The notes under the pieces are model-generated. The model saw only the letters and a list, made by a program, of their open reading frames with translations, did not search any database and was not told the origin of the DNA. From Candidatus Sulfotelmatobacter sp. (GTDB lineage Bacteria > Acidobacteriota > Terriglobia > Terriglobales > Acidobacteriaceae): a DNA stretch of 6,699 bases. Of this stretch, positions 1-6,268 are shown piece by piece. The stretch covers positions 1-6,699 of the forward strand of contig JASICF010000195.1 in NCBI GenBank assembly GCA_030044775.1, in the 5' to 3' direction. The position numbers and the translations under genes are program-made. Within the stretch, counting starts at the first letter, position 1, and each line of letters begins with the position of its first letter.

Positions 1-1020
1 GATCGTTCCCTGCGGCGAAACTGTGACTTCCGGGTCGATGATGTCTTCCTTCCAGTAGCGTTTCGAAGCGGAGACATCGCCGGGCAAGCTGAAATTCTGC
101 AATGTAGAAAGAGCGATGTTGTGAGCGCGCCCAATGCCCGACTCCAACATGCCGCCACACCAGACAGGAATCTTTTGCGACTGGCATATATCGTGAATAT
201 GCCGGGCTTCGCTGAATCCGCCAACACGCCCAACCTTGACGTTGATGATTCGGCACGCGCCGATCTCCAGCGCAATCGCGGCTTTGCGCGCGCTGATGAT
301 CGATTCGTCGAGGCAAATGGCGGTTCTCAATTCTTTCTGTAGCCGCCCATGGTAAAAAATGTCGTCATCCCATAGCGGCTGCTCGATCATCAACAGATTG
401 AACTGATCGAATTTGCGTAGATGCTCCATCTGATCGAGCGTGTAAGCGGAGTTCGCGTCGCAACTGAGAGTGATCTCGGGCCAGCGGGATCGAATCTTCT
501 CCAGCACATTGACATCCCATCCAGGCTTAACTTTTACTTTGATGCGGCGATAGCCGGCAGCCACTTCGATCTGAATCTTCTCTAGCAGTTGCTCGACTGA
601 GTCCTGAATGCCGATTGAAACTCCGCAAGGAATCTCGGCGCGCGTGCCGCCGAGCAGTTTCCCCAACGGCATCCTTTTCTGCTTCGCTTCCGCATCCCAC
701 ACCGCATTTTCAAGAGCCGCTTTCGCCATCCGATGCCCGCGCACTTGCGAGAAAAGTGCTGGGCAGTCCTTCGCCGATTCGAGATTGCGGCCGATCAACG
801 CAGGCGCGAGATAGTGAGTAATGGTTGGCCAGGCGGTTTCGGCCCACTCGCTGCTATAGAAAGGATCTTCGCCCGCAACGCATTCTCCCCAGCCGTTGAC
901 GCCCTCGCAATGAACCGTGAGTAGCGGAATACGCCGGCTGTAGGTGCGCCCGAAACTCGTCTCAAAAAAATGGACGAGGGGCATTTGAATCTCGCGGATG
1001 GTGACGGCTTCAATTTTCAT
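1..1020 (-). CDS. menC: o-succinylbenzoate synthase / N-succinylamino acid racemase family enzyme (C-terminus cut by window edge)
   Basis: This enolase-superfamily enzyme (muconate-lactonizing subgroup) either dehydrates SHCHC to o-succinylbenzoate in menaquinone synthesis or racemises N-succinylamino acids; many members do both. I translated 340 codons from ATG at 1020; the frame is open to base 1, so roughly the last 30 residues of a ~370-residue family are missing. The N-terminal capping domain (about 1-125) begins MKIEAVTIREIQMPL, typical of the family, which supports this start. The barrel shows the whole catalytic set: K161-x-K163, metal ligands D188 (CDANSAY), E213 (MIEQP) and D238 (CLDES), and K262 (NVKVGRVGG). 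Near the C-terminus is the subfamily signature CGGMLESGIGRAH (288-300). The neighbouring GNAT acyltransferase gene, 107 bases upstream in the same direction, favours the racemase role; the family alone does not settle it. The Shine-Dalgarno is poor: AGGA lies 13 bases before the ATG, inside a small AGGA-TTTT-TCCT inverted repeat (1026-1037). Confidence 0.9.
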   Translation of the reverse strand, partial: MKIEAVTIREIQMPLVHFFETSFGRTYSRRIPLLTVHCEGVNGWGECVAGEDPFYSSEWAETAWPTITHYLAPALIGRNLESAKDCPALFSQVRGHRMAKAALENAVWDAEAKQKRMPLGKLLGGTRAEIPCGVSIGIQDSVEQLLEKIQIEVAAGYRRIKVKVKPGWDVNVLEKIRSRWPEITLSCDANSAYTLDQMEHLRKFDQFNLLMIEQPLWDDDIFYHGRLQKELRTAICLDESIISARKAAIALEIGACRIINVKVGRVGGFSEARHIHDICQSQKIPVWCGGMLESGIGRAHNIALSTLQNFSLPGDVSASKRYWKEDIIDPEVTVSPQGTI

Positions 1021-1127
1021 ATCTTAGGAAAAATCCTGCGCTGCCACGGAGACGCTGGGTCACGAAAAAATGCGGGCTAACATCGCTGCTTGCTCAGCGC
1101 GCTGGTTTTCCATGTCCCTCGATGCAA

Positions 1128-1901
1128 TCATTCCCTCGATGAATACGACCATCGCTCGTCCCAGTTGCCAAAAGAGAATTTGCCGTTTCCTGCCGAATCG
1201 CGCTGGTAGCCGAGCACCGTGAGGCCACTTTCGAAGGCCCGAAGGAATTGCTCGCGGTTGTGCTCCTGAACCTGCTGCGCCTGGTGCCTGGTTTCGGCGG
1301 CGGCTTTCCACTGATAAATCCCGGCTGGGACTTCGATGGCCGTTCTTGCCTCAAAAGCTGGATTGCTGCCGGTTTCCAGCAAAGTCCGAACACGTTTCGA
1401 TTTGAGCCACCACTCGGCGATCAGCCGGTCGCTGGGAAGCCCCCCTTGCAGCGGGGACGAGGTGATCCCGTATTGGTTGATGTTGTAGCGGCGCGAAATC
1501 GCTCCCAGCTTTTCTATATTCAGGTATGCATTCTTGATTTCGAGAGGATCGTAAGTCCATTCGATCAACTCGATGCCGCGCGAAAGAGCATCTTCGCGCT
1601 GCAGCAGTTTCAAACGGCGGCCGAGTCCCGAGTTGCGATGCTCCTTGCGAACCGCAAGCATGTGAGAATGCAAGTAAAGATGGCCTGAGCGCGTTCCCGG
1701 GACCGACAGAGCGAAGCCGATCATTTCTTTCCCATCAAAAGCCCCCATCACCTGGCCGCCGACTTTTTCAGCCACAACAAACATGCGCAAAGGGATGAGC
1801 TCGTCGTCGGTAAAGTTCCAGACTTCTTTTTGCAATGCCACGCAAGTTCGCAGCTCATCGAGGCCCTGACAGCGCCGGATGACAATTCCGTCAGCACTCA
1901 C
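1128..1901 (-). CDS. GNAT-family acyltransferase, COG3375 type (candidate D-amino acid N-succinyltransferase)
   Basis: A 257-residue protein with a GNAT N-acyltransferase fold. The acyl-CoA pyrophosphate-binding motif A is visible as RNSGLGRRLK (89-98) after the beta-4 strand LHSHMLAV (77-84). The following EWTYDPLEIKNAYLN (114-128) and the 'KLGA' turn (131-134) are characteristic of the COG3375 branch, which is longer than a minimal GNAT; the C-terminal ~100 residues belong to that branch and not to the core fold. In Geobacillus-type gene clusters this branch sits beside N-succinylamino acid racemase and succinylates D-amino acids from succinyl-CoA. The gene here lies directly upstream of a racemase-family gene, so the same role is inferred. 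The start is GTG at 1901: it overlaps the mazG stop by four bases (GTGA) and has a strong AGGAG eight bases upstream. Acetyl-CoA or another acyl donor cannot be excluded from sequence. Confidence 0.88.
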   Translation of the reverse strand: MSADGIVIRRCQGLDELRTCVALQKEVWNFTDDELIPLRMFVVAEKVGGQVMGAFDGKEMIGFALSVPGTRSGHLYLHSHMLAVRKEHRNSGLGRRLKLLQREDALSRGIELIEWTYDPLEIKNAYLNIEKLGAISRRYNINQYGITSSPLQGGLPSDRLIAEWWLKSKRVRTLLETGSNPAFEARTAIEVPAGIYQWKAAAETRHQAQQVQEHNREQFLRAFESGLTVLGYQRDSAGNGKFSFGNWDERWSYSSRE

Positions 1902-2812
1902 GCTGGTTTCTCCTGTTGCTTGGCCTGTTGCCAGAGCGATTCGAGCTCTTTCATGGGTGTGCGCTCAGGAGTCATGCCTTGCGCGAGCAAGCGCTGCTCT
2001 ATCCATTGAAAGCGCCGCCGGAACTTGCGATTGGTTTTGCGCAAAGCAGATTCCGGATCGAGCGAAAGATAGCGCGCAATATTCACCAGAACAAAGAAGA
2101 GATCTCCAACTTCTTCCTCCAGCCTCTCGCGGAGATCTTCCGAAATTGCCGGGCGGCCAGAACCGGCAACTCCCCGGCCCTCCCGGCGCGGTCCCGGAGC
2201 GGGAAACTCTTGCAAGTGCCGATGCAGTTCGGCCACTTCCTCGTCGAGCTTCTCGAATAATCCTCCAATGTTTGGCCAATCGAAACCAATCTGCGCCGCC
2301 CGCGAACTAAGCTTGCGAGCTTCGAGCATGGCCGGCATCGAAGTAGAGATGCCAGACAGAATTGAGTTTGAAGCGGTCGCGGATTGCCGGTTTCCGTTCT
2401 GGCTCGATTCCGTTGTTTCTTGCGCCCGCCGTTTTCGTTCTTCGACCTTTAGAGCTTCCCAATTTCGCTTTACGTCGGCTGAGGTCTCGGCTTTCACGTC
2501 TCCGAATACGTGGGGATGCCGATCAACCAATTTGCGCGACAATCCGTCGAGAACATCATCGATGGAAAAGTTTCCCTGCTCTTTCGCCATCTCGGAATAA
2601 AAAAGGACCTGCAGCAAGAGATCGCCGAGTTCGCCGGGCAACTCCTCCCAATCGCGATTATCGATCGCTTCCAGAACTTCGTAGGTTTCTTCGAGCGTGT
2701 AGGGCTTTATGGAATCAAATGTCTGCTCGCGATCCCAGGGACAGCCACCGGGGGCGCGTAAGCGCTCCATGATTTCGACTGCGCGTTCGAAACGTTCGCC
2801 AGTGCTGGGCAT
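1898..2812 (-). CDS. mazG: Nucleoside triphosphate pyrophosphohydrolase MazG
   Basis: A cytoplasmic house-cleaning enzyme that hydrolyses (d)NTPs, including damaged or non-canonical ones, to NMP and pyrophosphate. It has two MazG domains. The N-terminal domain has the signature APGGCPWDREQT (20-31) and the Mg-binding ExxE/ExxD pairs E42/E45 and E61/D64, followed by KLVDRHPHVFGD (94-105) and NWEALK (117-122). The C-terminal domain begins near 162 (ARKLSSRAAQIGFDW) and carries E192/E195 and E234/D237, then the basic KTNRKFRRRF (259-268). At 304 residues it is longer than E. coli MazG (263). The extra length sits in two low-complexity stretches: a Ser/Thr/Asn/Gln-rich linker at about 131-150 between the domains, and a Pro/Gly/Arg-rich loop at about 203-224 inside the C-terminal domain. 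A weak GGTGG lies just before the ATG. It is the first gene of the mazG-GNAT-racemase run. Confidence 0.96.
   Translation of the reverse strand: MPSTGERFERAVEIMERLRAPGGCPWDREQTFDSIKPYTLEETYEVLEAIDNRDWEELPGELGDLLLQVLFYSEMAKEQGNFSIDDVLDGLSRKLVDRHPHVFGDVKAETSADVKRNWEALKVEERKRRAQETTESSQNGNRQSATASNSILSGISTSMPAMLEARKLSSRAAQIGFDWPNIGGLFEKLDEEVAELHRHLQEFPAPGPRREGRGVAGSGRPAISEDLRERLEEEVGDLFFVLVNIARYLSLDPESALRKTNRKFRRRFQWIEQRLLAQGMTPERTPMKELESLWQQAKQQEKPA
1910..1914 (-). promoter_or_regulatory. Strong Shine-Dalgarno for the GNAT gene
   Basis: AGGAG on the minus strand, eight bases before the GTG start at 1901 and inside the last codons of mazG. It is the clearest ribosome binding site in the window and decides the GTG start. 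With the GTGA stop/start overlap it points to coupled translation of mazG and the acyltransferase. Confidence 0.75.
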
Positions 2813-2839
2813 TGAGCCACCACTCTAAATGAGGCAGCG

Positions 2840-2874
2840 GATTGCGGGCAATCAGGCGGACTGTCACAAGTCCG
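2840..2874. repeat. Two adjacent short inverted repeats in the mazG leader region
   Basis: GATTGC-GG-GCAATC (2840-2853) is a perfect 6+6 inverted repeat with a 2-base centre. Three bases later comes CGGACT-GTCACA-AGTCCG (2857-2874), a perfect 6+6 repeat with a 6-base loop. They lie 28-62 bases upstream of the mazG start. They could be operators or leader hairpins. Neither is followed by a T-run in either direction, so they are not intrinsic terminators. Confidence 0.4.
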
Positions 2875-2950
2875 GCCTGTCGATTTCAGTTCCTGCCCGG
2901 AATGCACAGCTTTTTGCATAACTGCCTCAATCTTTGGGCATCTTACTGGC

Positions 2951-2967
2951 GGTACCAAGGTTACCTT
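2951..2967. repeat. Overlapping palindromes, candidate operator
   Basis: GGTACC (2951-2956) is directly followed by AAGGT-T-ACCTT (2957-2967), an 11-base inverted repeat. The compact symmetry midway between two divergent genes is what a regulator binding site would look like. No family of regulator is recognised, and short palindromes also arise by chance. Confidence 0.25.
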
Positions 2968-3070
2968 CTCCCATTCCGGCACCCGGTGCAAACTTTAATG
3001 ATGGAGGGTTAGGCCCTTTTCAAGGGATTGCCGGAAAAGTTGCTGCTCTCCATCTTCCGAGCTTCCCGCA

Positions 3071-3076
3071 TCTAAT
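3071..3076 (+). promoter_or_regulatory. Possible -10 element for glpD
   Basis: TCTAAT matches the TATAAT consensus at 5 of 6 positions and ends eight bases before the ATG at 3085, so a transcript from it would be leaderless or nearly so. This would explain why no Shine-Dalgarno precedes glpD. There is no good -35 at 16-18 bases, which keeps confidence low. Confidence 0.25.
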
Positions 3077-3084
3077 TGAAATAT

Positions 3085-4728
3085 ATGGCTCTAGCCGCAA
3101 ATCCCCGAGCGCCCCTGGAATCCCAGCACTTTCACGTGGTGGTGATTGGAGGCGGCATCAACGGCGTGGCCGTCGCGCGCGAGTGTGCCCGAGCAGGTAA
3201 GCGAGTGCTGCTGATTGAGCAGAACGATTTCGCTTCTGGGGTAACCAGCCGCTCTACCCGCATCATTCACGGGGGATTGCGCTATTTGGAATATGGAGAA
3301 ATTGCACTGGTTCGCGAATCGCTGCGCGAACGCGAGCGGTTGTTGCGCGAGCGGTCGCATCTGGTTCACCCAATGCATTTTCTTCTGCTGCTCAACGAGA
3401 ACAGCCGCCGCAGCGCAATGAAAGTGCGCGCAGGGTTGTGGCTTTATGAACGATTGGCCGGGAAACATTCGCATCGCAGAGCACGCGAAATGGAGCTCAA
3501 GCAGCTGGAGCGGGTTCTCGATAACGGCCATCAATGGTCATTTTTTGATTATGAAGACGCGCAGTGCGAATTTCCGGAGCGGCTGGTAGCGGAATGGCTA
3601 ACCGAAGCGATGGCAGCCGGAGCAGTTGTGCGCAACCACGCGGAAGTGCTGGCGGTAGACGTGGCGCATGGCCGGGCGCACGGCGTACTGGTGCGCGACC
3701 AAATCAGCGGGCGCGATGAGCGGGTGGACGCCAGCTGGATAGTCAACTGCGCGGGACCCTGGGCAGACCGAGTGTGCCAGCGCTCTTCGATTCGCACATC
3801 GAAGCCCTTGCTGGGCGGGGTCCGTGGTTCTCACATCGTGCTGCCACGGTTTTCCGGATCACCAAATGCGGCGGTGTACGCGGAGGGCGAAGATGGGCGA
3901 CCGGTGTTCGTGATTCCGTGGAACGAACAGATTCTGGCGGGAACCACCGAAGTGGCCGATAGCGGCGATCCGGCGAGAGCTGTTCCCTCCGCTGATGAAA
4001 TCGCGTACCTGGTGCGCTCCGTCGCGCAATTATTTCCCAAGGCAAAGATCTCGGCGCAGAGCGTAAAGCATGCATTTGCGGGAATCCGTCCGCTGCCTCA
4101 TTCCTCGGACAAGAACCCATCCGCGGTGACGCGAAAGCATATTCTTCACGATCACGCGGATGATGGCGCGGCGCGAATGCTTTCTGCCATTGGCGGCAAG
4201 CTCACGACGGCATCGGCGCTGGCTCGCGAGTGTGCCGGAAAAATCGGCTTGAGAGTGAGTGAATCGAACCCAGTCGCCATGGGTCCAGGCCGCGCGCTTG
4301 ATCCTCTGCTTGATGAAGCGGTACTCGAAATCGCGCGCATGGGAGCGGTGAGCGAAGAAACAGCCCGCGGCATGCTGGAGTGGCACGGCAAGCGCGCCGC
4401 CGATATCGCGCGCATGGCTCTGGTGAGCGCAGAGTTGCGCGCACCAATTTGTCCGCACACTTCGCATGTGATTGCCGAAGTGGTCGAGGCTTACCGGCGC
4501 GAATGCGCCATAACTTTGGGCGACGTGCTTCTGCGGCGCGTGCCGGTTGCGCTCGGACCGTGCTGGTCGGAATCCTGCAGTCGCGAAGCCGCGCTCCGCA
4601 TAGGCGCGGTTATGGGCTGGAAAGAGCAGACCATGGGCGCCAACCTGGAATCATTTGAAACCGAACGATCGGCATTTTTGAGGCCGGTCGGCCGAACCGA
4701 CGTGGCATTCGAAGCCGCGGCAGACTGA
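3085..4728 (+). CDS. glpD: Aerobic-type FAD-dependent glycerol-3-phosphate dehydrogenase
   Basis: GlpD oxidises sn-glycerol 3-phosphate to dihydroxyacetone phosphate at the cytoplasmic membrane and passes electrons to quinone. The protein is 547 residues from ATG 3085, close to the Bacillus-type length of about 555. The N-terminal FAD dinucleotide-binding fold is clear: VVVIGGGINGVAVARE (18-33), acidic E45 ending the second strand (VLLIEQNDFASGVTS), then RSTRIIHGGLRYLE (56-69). Active-site positions known from E. coli GlpD appear conserved: R66-Y67, H250 in GSHIVLPR, R335 in AGIRPL and K372 in GGKLTT. The C-terminal DAO_C domain (about 400-520) includes the typical RRECAITLGDVLLRR (471-485). 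A TTG nine bases upstream at 3076 would also give an in-frame start, but it overlaps a -10-like TCTAAT, so ATG is preferred. There is no GlpF or GlpK beside it. It converges with the GDPD gene across 23 bases. Confidence 0.96.
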   Translation: MALAANPRAPLESQHFHVVVIGGGINGVAVARECARAGKRVLLIEQNDFASGVTSRSTRIIHGGLRYLEYGEIALVRESLRERERLLRERSHLVHPMHFLLLLNENSRRSAMKVRAGLWLYERLAGKHSHRRAREMELKQLERVLDNGHQWSFFDYEDAQCEFPERLVAEWLTEAMAAGAVVRNHAEVLAVDVAHGRAHGVLVRDQISGRDERVDASWIVNCAGPWADRVCQRSSIRTSKPLLGGVRGSHIVLPRFSGSPNAAVYAEGEDGRPVFVIPWNEQILAGTTEVADSGDPARAVPSADEIAYLVRSVAQLFPKAKISAQSVKHAFAGIRPLPHSSDKNPSAVTRKHILHDHADDGAARMLSAIGGKLTTASALARECAGKIGLRVSESNPVAMGPGRALDPLLDEAVLEIARMGAVSEETARGMLEWHGKRAADIARMALVSAELRAPICPHTSHVIAEVVEAYRRECAITLGDVLLRRVPVALGPCWSESCSREAALRIGAVMGWKEQTMGANLESFETERSAFLRPVGRTDVAFEAAAD

Positions 4729-4751
4729 TCCGTCGTTCCTCACAACCGCGG

Positions 4752-5441
4752 TCACTTGCCGCTTTTTCTGCCCGTTACTCGTGGGCTCGTATCTTTCGCG
4801 AGGGTCAGGCGCACCCGCTGAGGATTGTCTGAAATTATTCCGTCCACTCCGAGTCGCGAGAATCGCACGAAATCGGCGGGAAGATTCACGGTCCAGACGA
4901 AGATTTTTCTTCCGGCAGCCTTGATCTCGGCCACACGCTTCGGCTGGGCGAGTTTCCAGTGCAAAATTACATATTCGGCCGGGAGATCGAACCAGCGCCT
5001 GAGTTGAGATTGGGTCTCGCAGATCAGGCCAAGTGGAATCTTGGAGTCGAGACCGCGAAGTTGCTCCAGCGCTTCGGGAAGAAATGATGAGACCACGAAT
5101 CCGCGTACTGGAGGAAGACTGCGAAGCAACTCGCAGCAGAGACTTCCCAGTCCAGGCACTTTCAGTTCGACATCCAGAAACGCCTTGCGCCGATAGCGGG
5201 CCAGGACCTCGGGCAGGAGCGGCAACTGCAACTGTTGCGCAGAGGACGCCGCGATCTCCATCCCGTGAATTCGCGCATCGTGGCAGACGACCGCATGCCC
5301 ATCTCCGGTGAGCCGAACATCGAATTCGAACCCATCGCAACCCTGGGCGAGCGCAAGATCGAAGGATGCAAAGGTATTTTCAGGAATAGCCTTCTCGGCG
5401 CGCACGCCGCGGTGGCCGAGAAGCATGGGACGAAGCGGCAT
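4752..5441 (-). CDS. Cytoplasmic glycerophosphodiester phosphodiesterase (UgpQ-like GDPD)
   Basis: It hydrolyses glycerophosphodiesters, the deacylated phospholipid headgroups, to an alcohol and sn-glycerol 3-phosphate. The 229-residue protein is a single TIM-barrel GDPD domain with no signal peptide or membrane segment, so it resembles cytoplasmic UgpQ and not periplasmic GlpQ. Motifs in order: H10-R11-G12, E21-N22-T23, GCDGFEFDVRLTGDG (34-48) with metal ligands E39 and D41, catalytic H54-D55, E92 in DVELK, WTVN (183-186), and GVDGIISDNP (198-207). The start is ATG 5441; an in-frame ATG at 5426, just before the HRG motif, is a shorter alternative, and neither has a clear Shine-Dalgarno. Its product is the substrate of the facing glpD gene. 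Upstream genes in the same direction lie 45 and 28 bases apart, suggesting one transcript. Confidence 0.94.
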   Translation of the reverse strand: MPLRPMLLGHRGVRAEKAIPENTFASFDLALAQGCDGFEFDVRLTGDGHAVVCHDARIHGMEIAASSAQQLQLPLLPEVLARYRRKAFLDVELKVPGLGSLCCELLRSLPPVRGFVVSSFLPEALEQLRGLDSKIPLGLICETQSQLRRWFDLPAEYVILHWKLAQPKRVAEIKAAGRKIFVWTVNLPADFVRFSRLGVDGIISDNPQRVRLTLAKDTSPRVTGRKSGK

Positions 5442-5486
5442 CCGTTCGATTCTACGCGGACACGAACCAGAGCATCAGTTTAGAAT

Positions 5487-5819
5487 CTAGTCGAGATCGA
5501 AATCGCGGATGGGCTTGCCGGTGTCCGGCGTTTCTTTGGCCTTCTTTAACGCCTCCTGGAACTTTTTTTCGAGAAGCTCGGAAGCGTGCTTTTGCGCCTC
5601 GACCGATTGCCGGAAGATGGATTCGCGGCGGCTATCCTGTTCCTTCATGGCCCTGGCGGCTTCTTCCATATCGCCGAACATTCTCGGCTTGACCGCAGCC
5701 GTATGAGCGATAACGGCGGCTGTGCCGGTATCGACCTTGAGCAGCGCGCCGCAGCAGGGGCACGTAACTTCGATGGTGACCGACTTCGCGGTGGAACCGT
5801 TAGCCATTGAGCGAATCAT
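5487..5819 (-). CDS. Small cysteine-cluster protein with C-terminal coiled coil, function unknown
   Basis: A 110-residue soluble protein that I do not recognise as a characterised family. A short beta-like segment leads into TCPCCGALLKVD (19-30), a zinc-ribbon-like knuckle with C20, C22 and C23; no second Cys pair follows, so a full zinc ribbon would need a dimer or another ligand such as H39. The stretch from about 50 to 97 is highly charged (E/K/R/Q with regular Leu/Ala/Phe) and should form a long helix or coiled coil. The tail is acidic (RDFDLD). The start is either ATG 5819 or ATG 5807 (MANGST...); a weak GAGAGA about 12 bases before the first is the only ribosome-binding hint. It lies 28 bases after the small membrane protein gene and 45 bases before the GDPD gene, all minus strand, so co-transcription is likely. 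Confidence 0.78.
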   Translation of the reverse strand: MIRSMANGSTAKSVTIEVTCPCCGALLKVDTGTAAVIAHTAAVKPRMFGDMEEAARAMKEQDSRRESIFRQSVEAQKHASELLEKKFQEALKKAKETPDTGKPIRDFDLD

Positions 5820-5847
5820 ACCGCAAAACGGTCTCTCGTGCTTCGCC

Positions 5848-6216
5848 TCAGCCTCTTAGCTTAATTGGGAAGATATGAAACACGCTAAGCAGTTCCCACC
5901 CCAGAAGAAACATAGAGAGCACAACCACCAGCACGGCCATCATCTCTCCGAAGGTCAGACCGCGGCGGTTGGGTTCGAATCGGCGCGCGGCCAGGCTGAG
6001 AATATTGAGGGTGGCAAAGCCGAAAACCACTGCCCACAAAACGTTATATACGTCATCGCGCGCGATGGAGCGCCGGAAAAACACGAGCGAAGCCACCAGA
6101 GCGGGTGAGAGGCCGAATCCCTTCGTCGCGCATCGCAAGCCGTCCCCGATCATCTTCTCGAAGATCAACCTTCGGACAACCAGGCCCTGAATGATCAACA
6201 CTGCCGGAAGATTCAT
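5848..6216 (-). CDS. Small integral membrane protein, function unknown
   Basis: A 122-residue protein with no family recognised. Two strong membrane helices are visible near 57-77 (VYNVLWAVVFGFATLNILSL) and 91-114 (EMMAVLVVVLSMFLLGWELL). A shorter hydrophobic stretch lies at 38-48 and a moderately hydrophobic, possibly amphipathic N-terminus at 1-22. Basic RRFEPNRR (78-85) lies between the two helices. The frame stays open to GTG 6297 and ATG 6270, but I chose ATG 6216 for two reasons. The codons upstream (CTA, TTT, GGT, AGA, CGT, ACT) are unlike the rest of the gene, and a plausible promoter (-35 6292-6297, -10 6269-6274) overlaps both upstream starts. The counter-evidence is an AAGG just before ATG 6270. 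It heads the minus-strand run with the Cys-cluster protein and the GDPD. Confidence 0.72.
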   Translation of the reverse strand: MNLPAVLIIQGLVVRRLIFEKMIGDGLRCATKGFGLSPALVASLVFFRRSIARDDVYNVLWAVVFGFATLNILSLAARRFEPNRRGLTFGEMMAVLVVVLSMFLLGWELLSVFHIFPIKLRG

Positions 6217-6268
6217 AGTACGTCTGAAACCACAGGAAAATAGCCGGATTTCGCCCCAAGTAATTGGC

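Larger units (their letters stand above)
2813..3084. other. Divergent intergenic region between mazG and glpD
   Basis: This region holds 272 bases with no convincing gene in any frame. It must contain the promoters for mazG (leftward) and glpD (rightward). It is rich in short inverted repeats, listed separately, which cluster on the mazG side and in the middle. A GTAAGATGCC (minus strand, 2937-2946) resembles the -10 elements seen elsewhere in the window, but it has no good -35 at normal spacing. A small 5-base-stem hairpin, CCCTT-TTC-AAGGG, occurs at 3014-3026 without a U-tract. Confidence 0.7.

Noticed and set aside
121..342. Short plus-strand open frame near the left edge
   Set aside because: It is antisense to the racemase barrel, whose catalytic residues are all present in the minus-strand frame.
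1248..1688. 146-codon plus-strand open frame opposite the GNAT gene
   Set aside because: It lies entirely antisense to the acyltransferase, which has a clear GNAT motif; the translated product has no recognisable domain and looks like a frame shadow in G+C-rich coding DNA.
1879..2310. 143-codon plus-strand open frame opposite mazG
   Set aside because: It is antisense to the C-terminal MazG domain, which has conserved metal ligands; composition is Ala/Arg/Pro-rich, as expected for a shadow frame.
3014..3026. CCCTT-TTC-AAGGG hairpin as a terminator
   Set aside because: It has only a 5-base stem, no following T-run, and lies upstream of glpD, where no plus-strand gene needs terminating.
4030..4467. 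145-codon minus-strand open frame inside glpD
   Set aside because: It is antisense to conserved GlpD sequence (AGIRPL, GGKLTT), and the product has no recognisable features.
4651..5340. 229-codon minus-strand open frame overlapping the GDPD gene and the glpD end
   Set aside because: It shares most of its span with the GDPD gene in another frame, has an Arg/Ser-rich low-complexity product, and runs into the 3' end of glpD; the GDPD frame carries every family motif.
5968..5980. GGTTCGAATC, resembling a tRNA T-loop
   Set aside because: The flanking bases do not pair as a T-stem, no acceptor, D or anticodon arms are found, and it encodes part of the basic loop (RRFEPN) of the small membrane protein.
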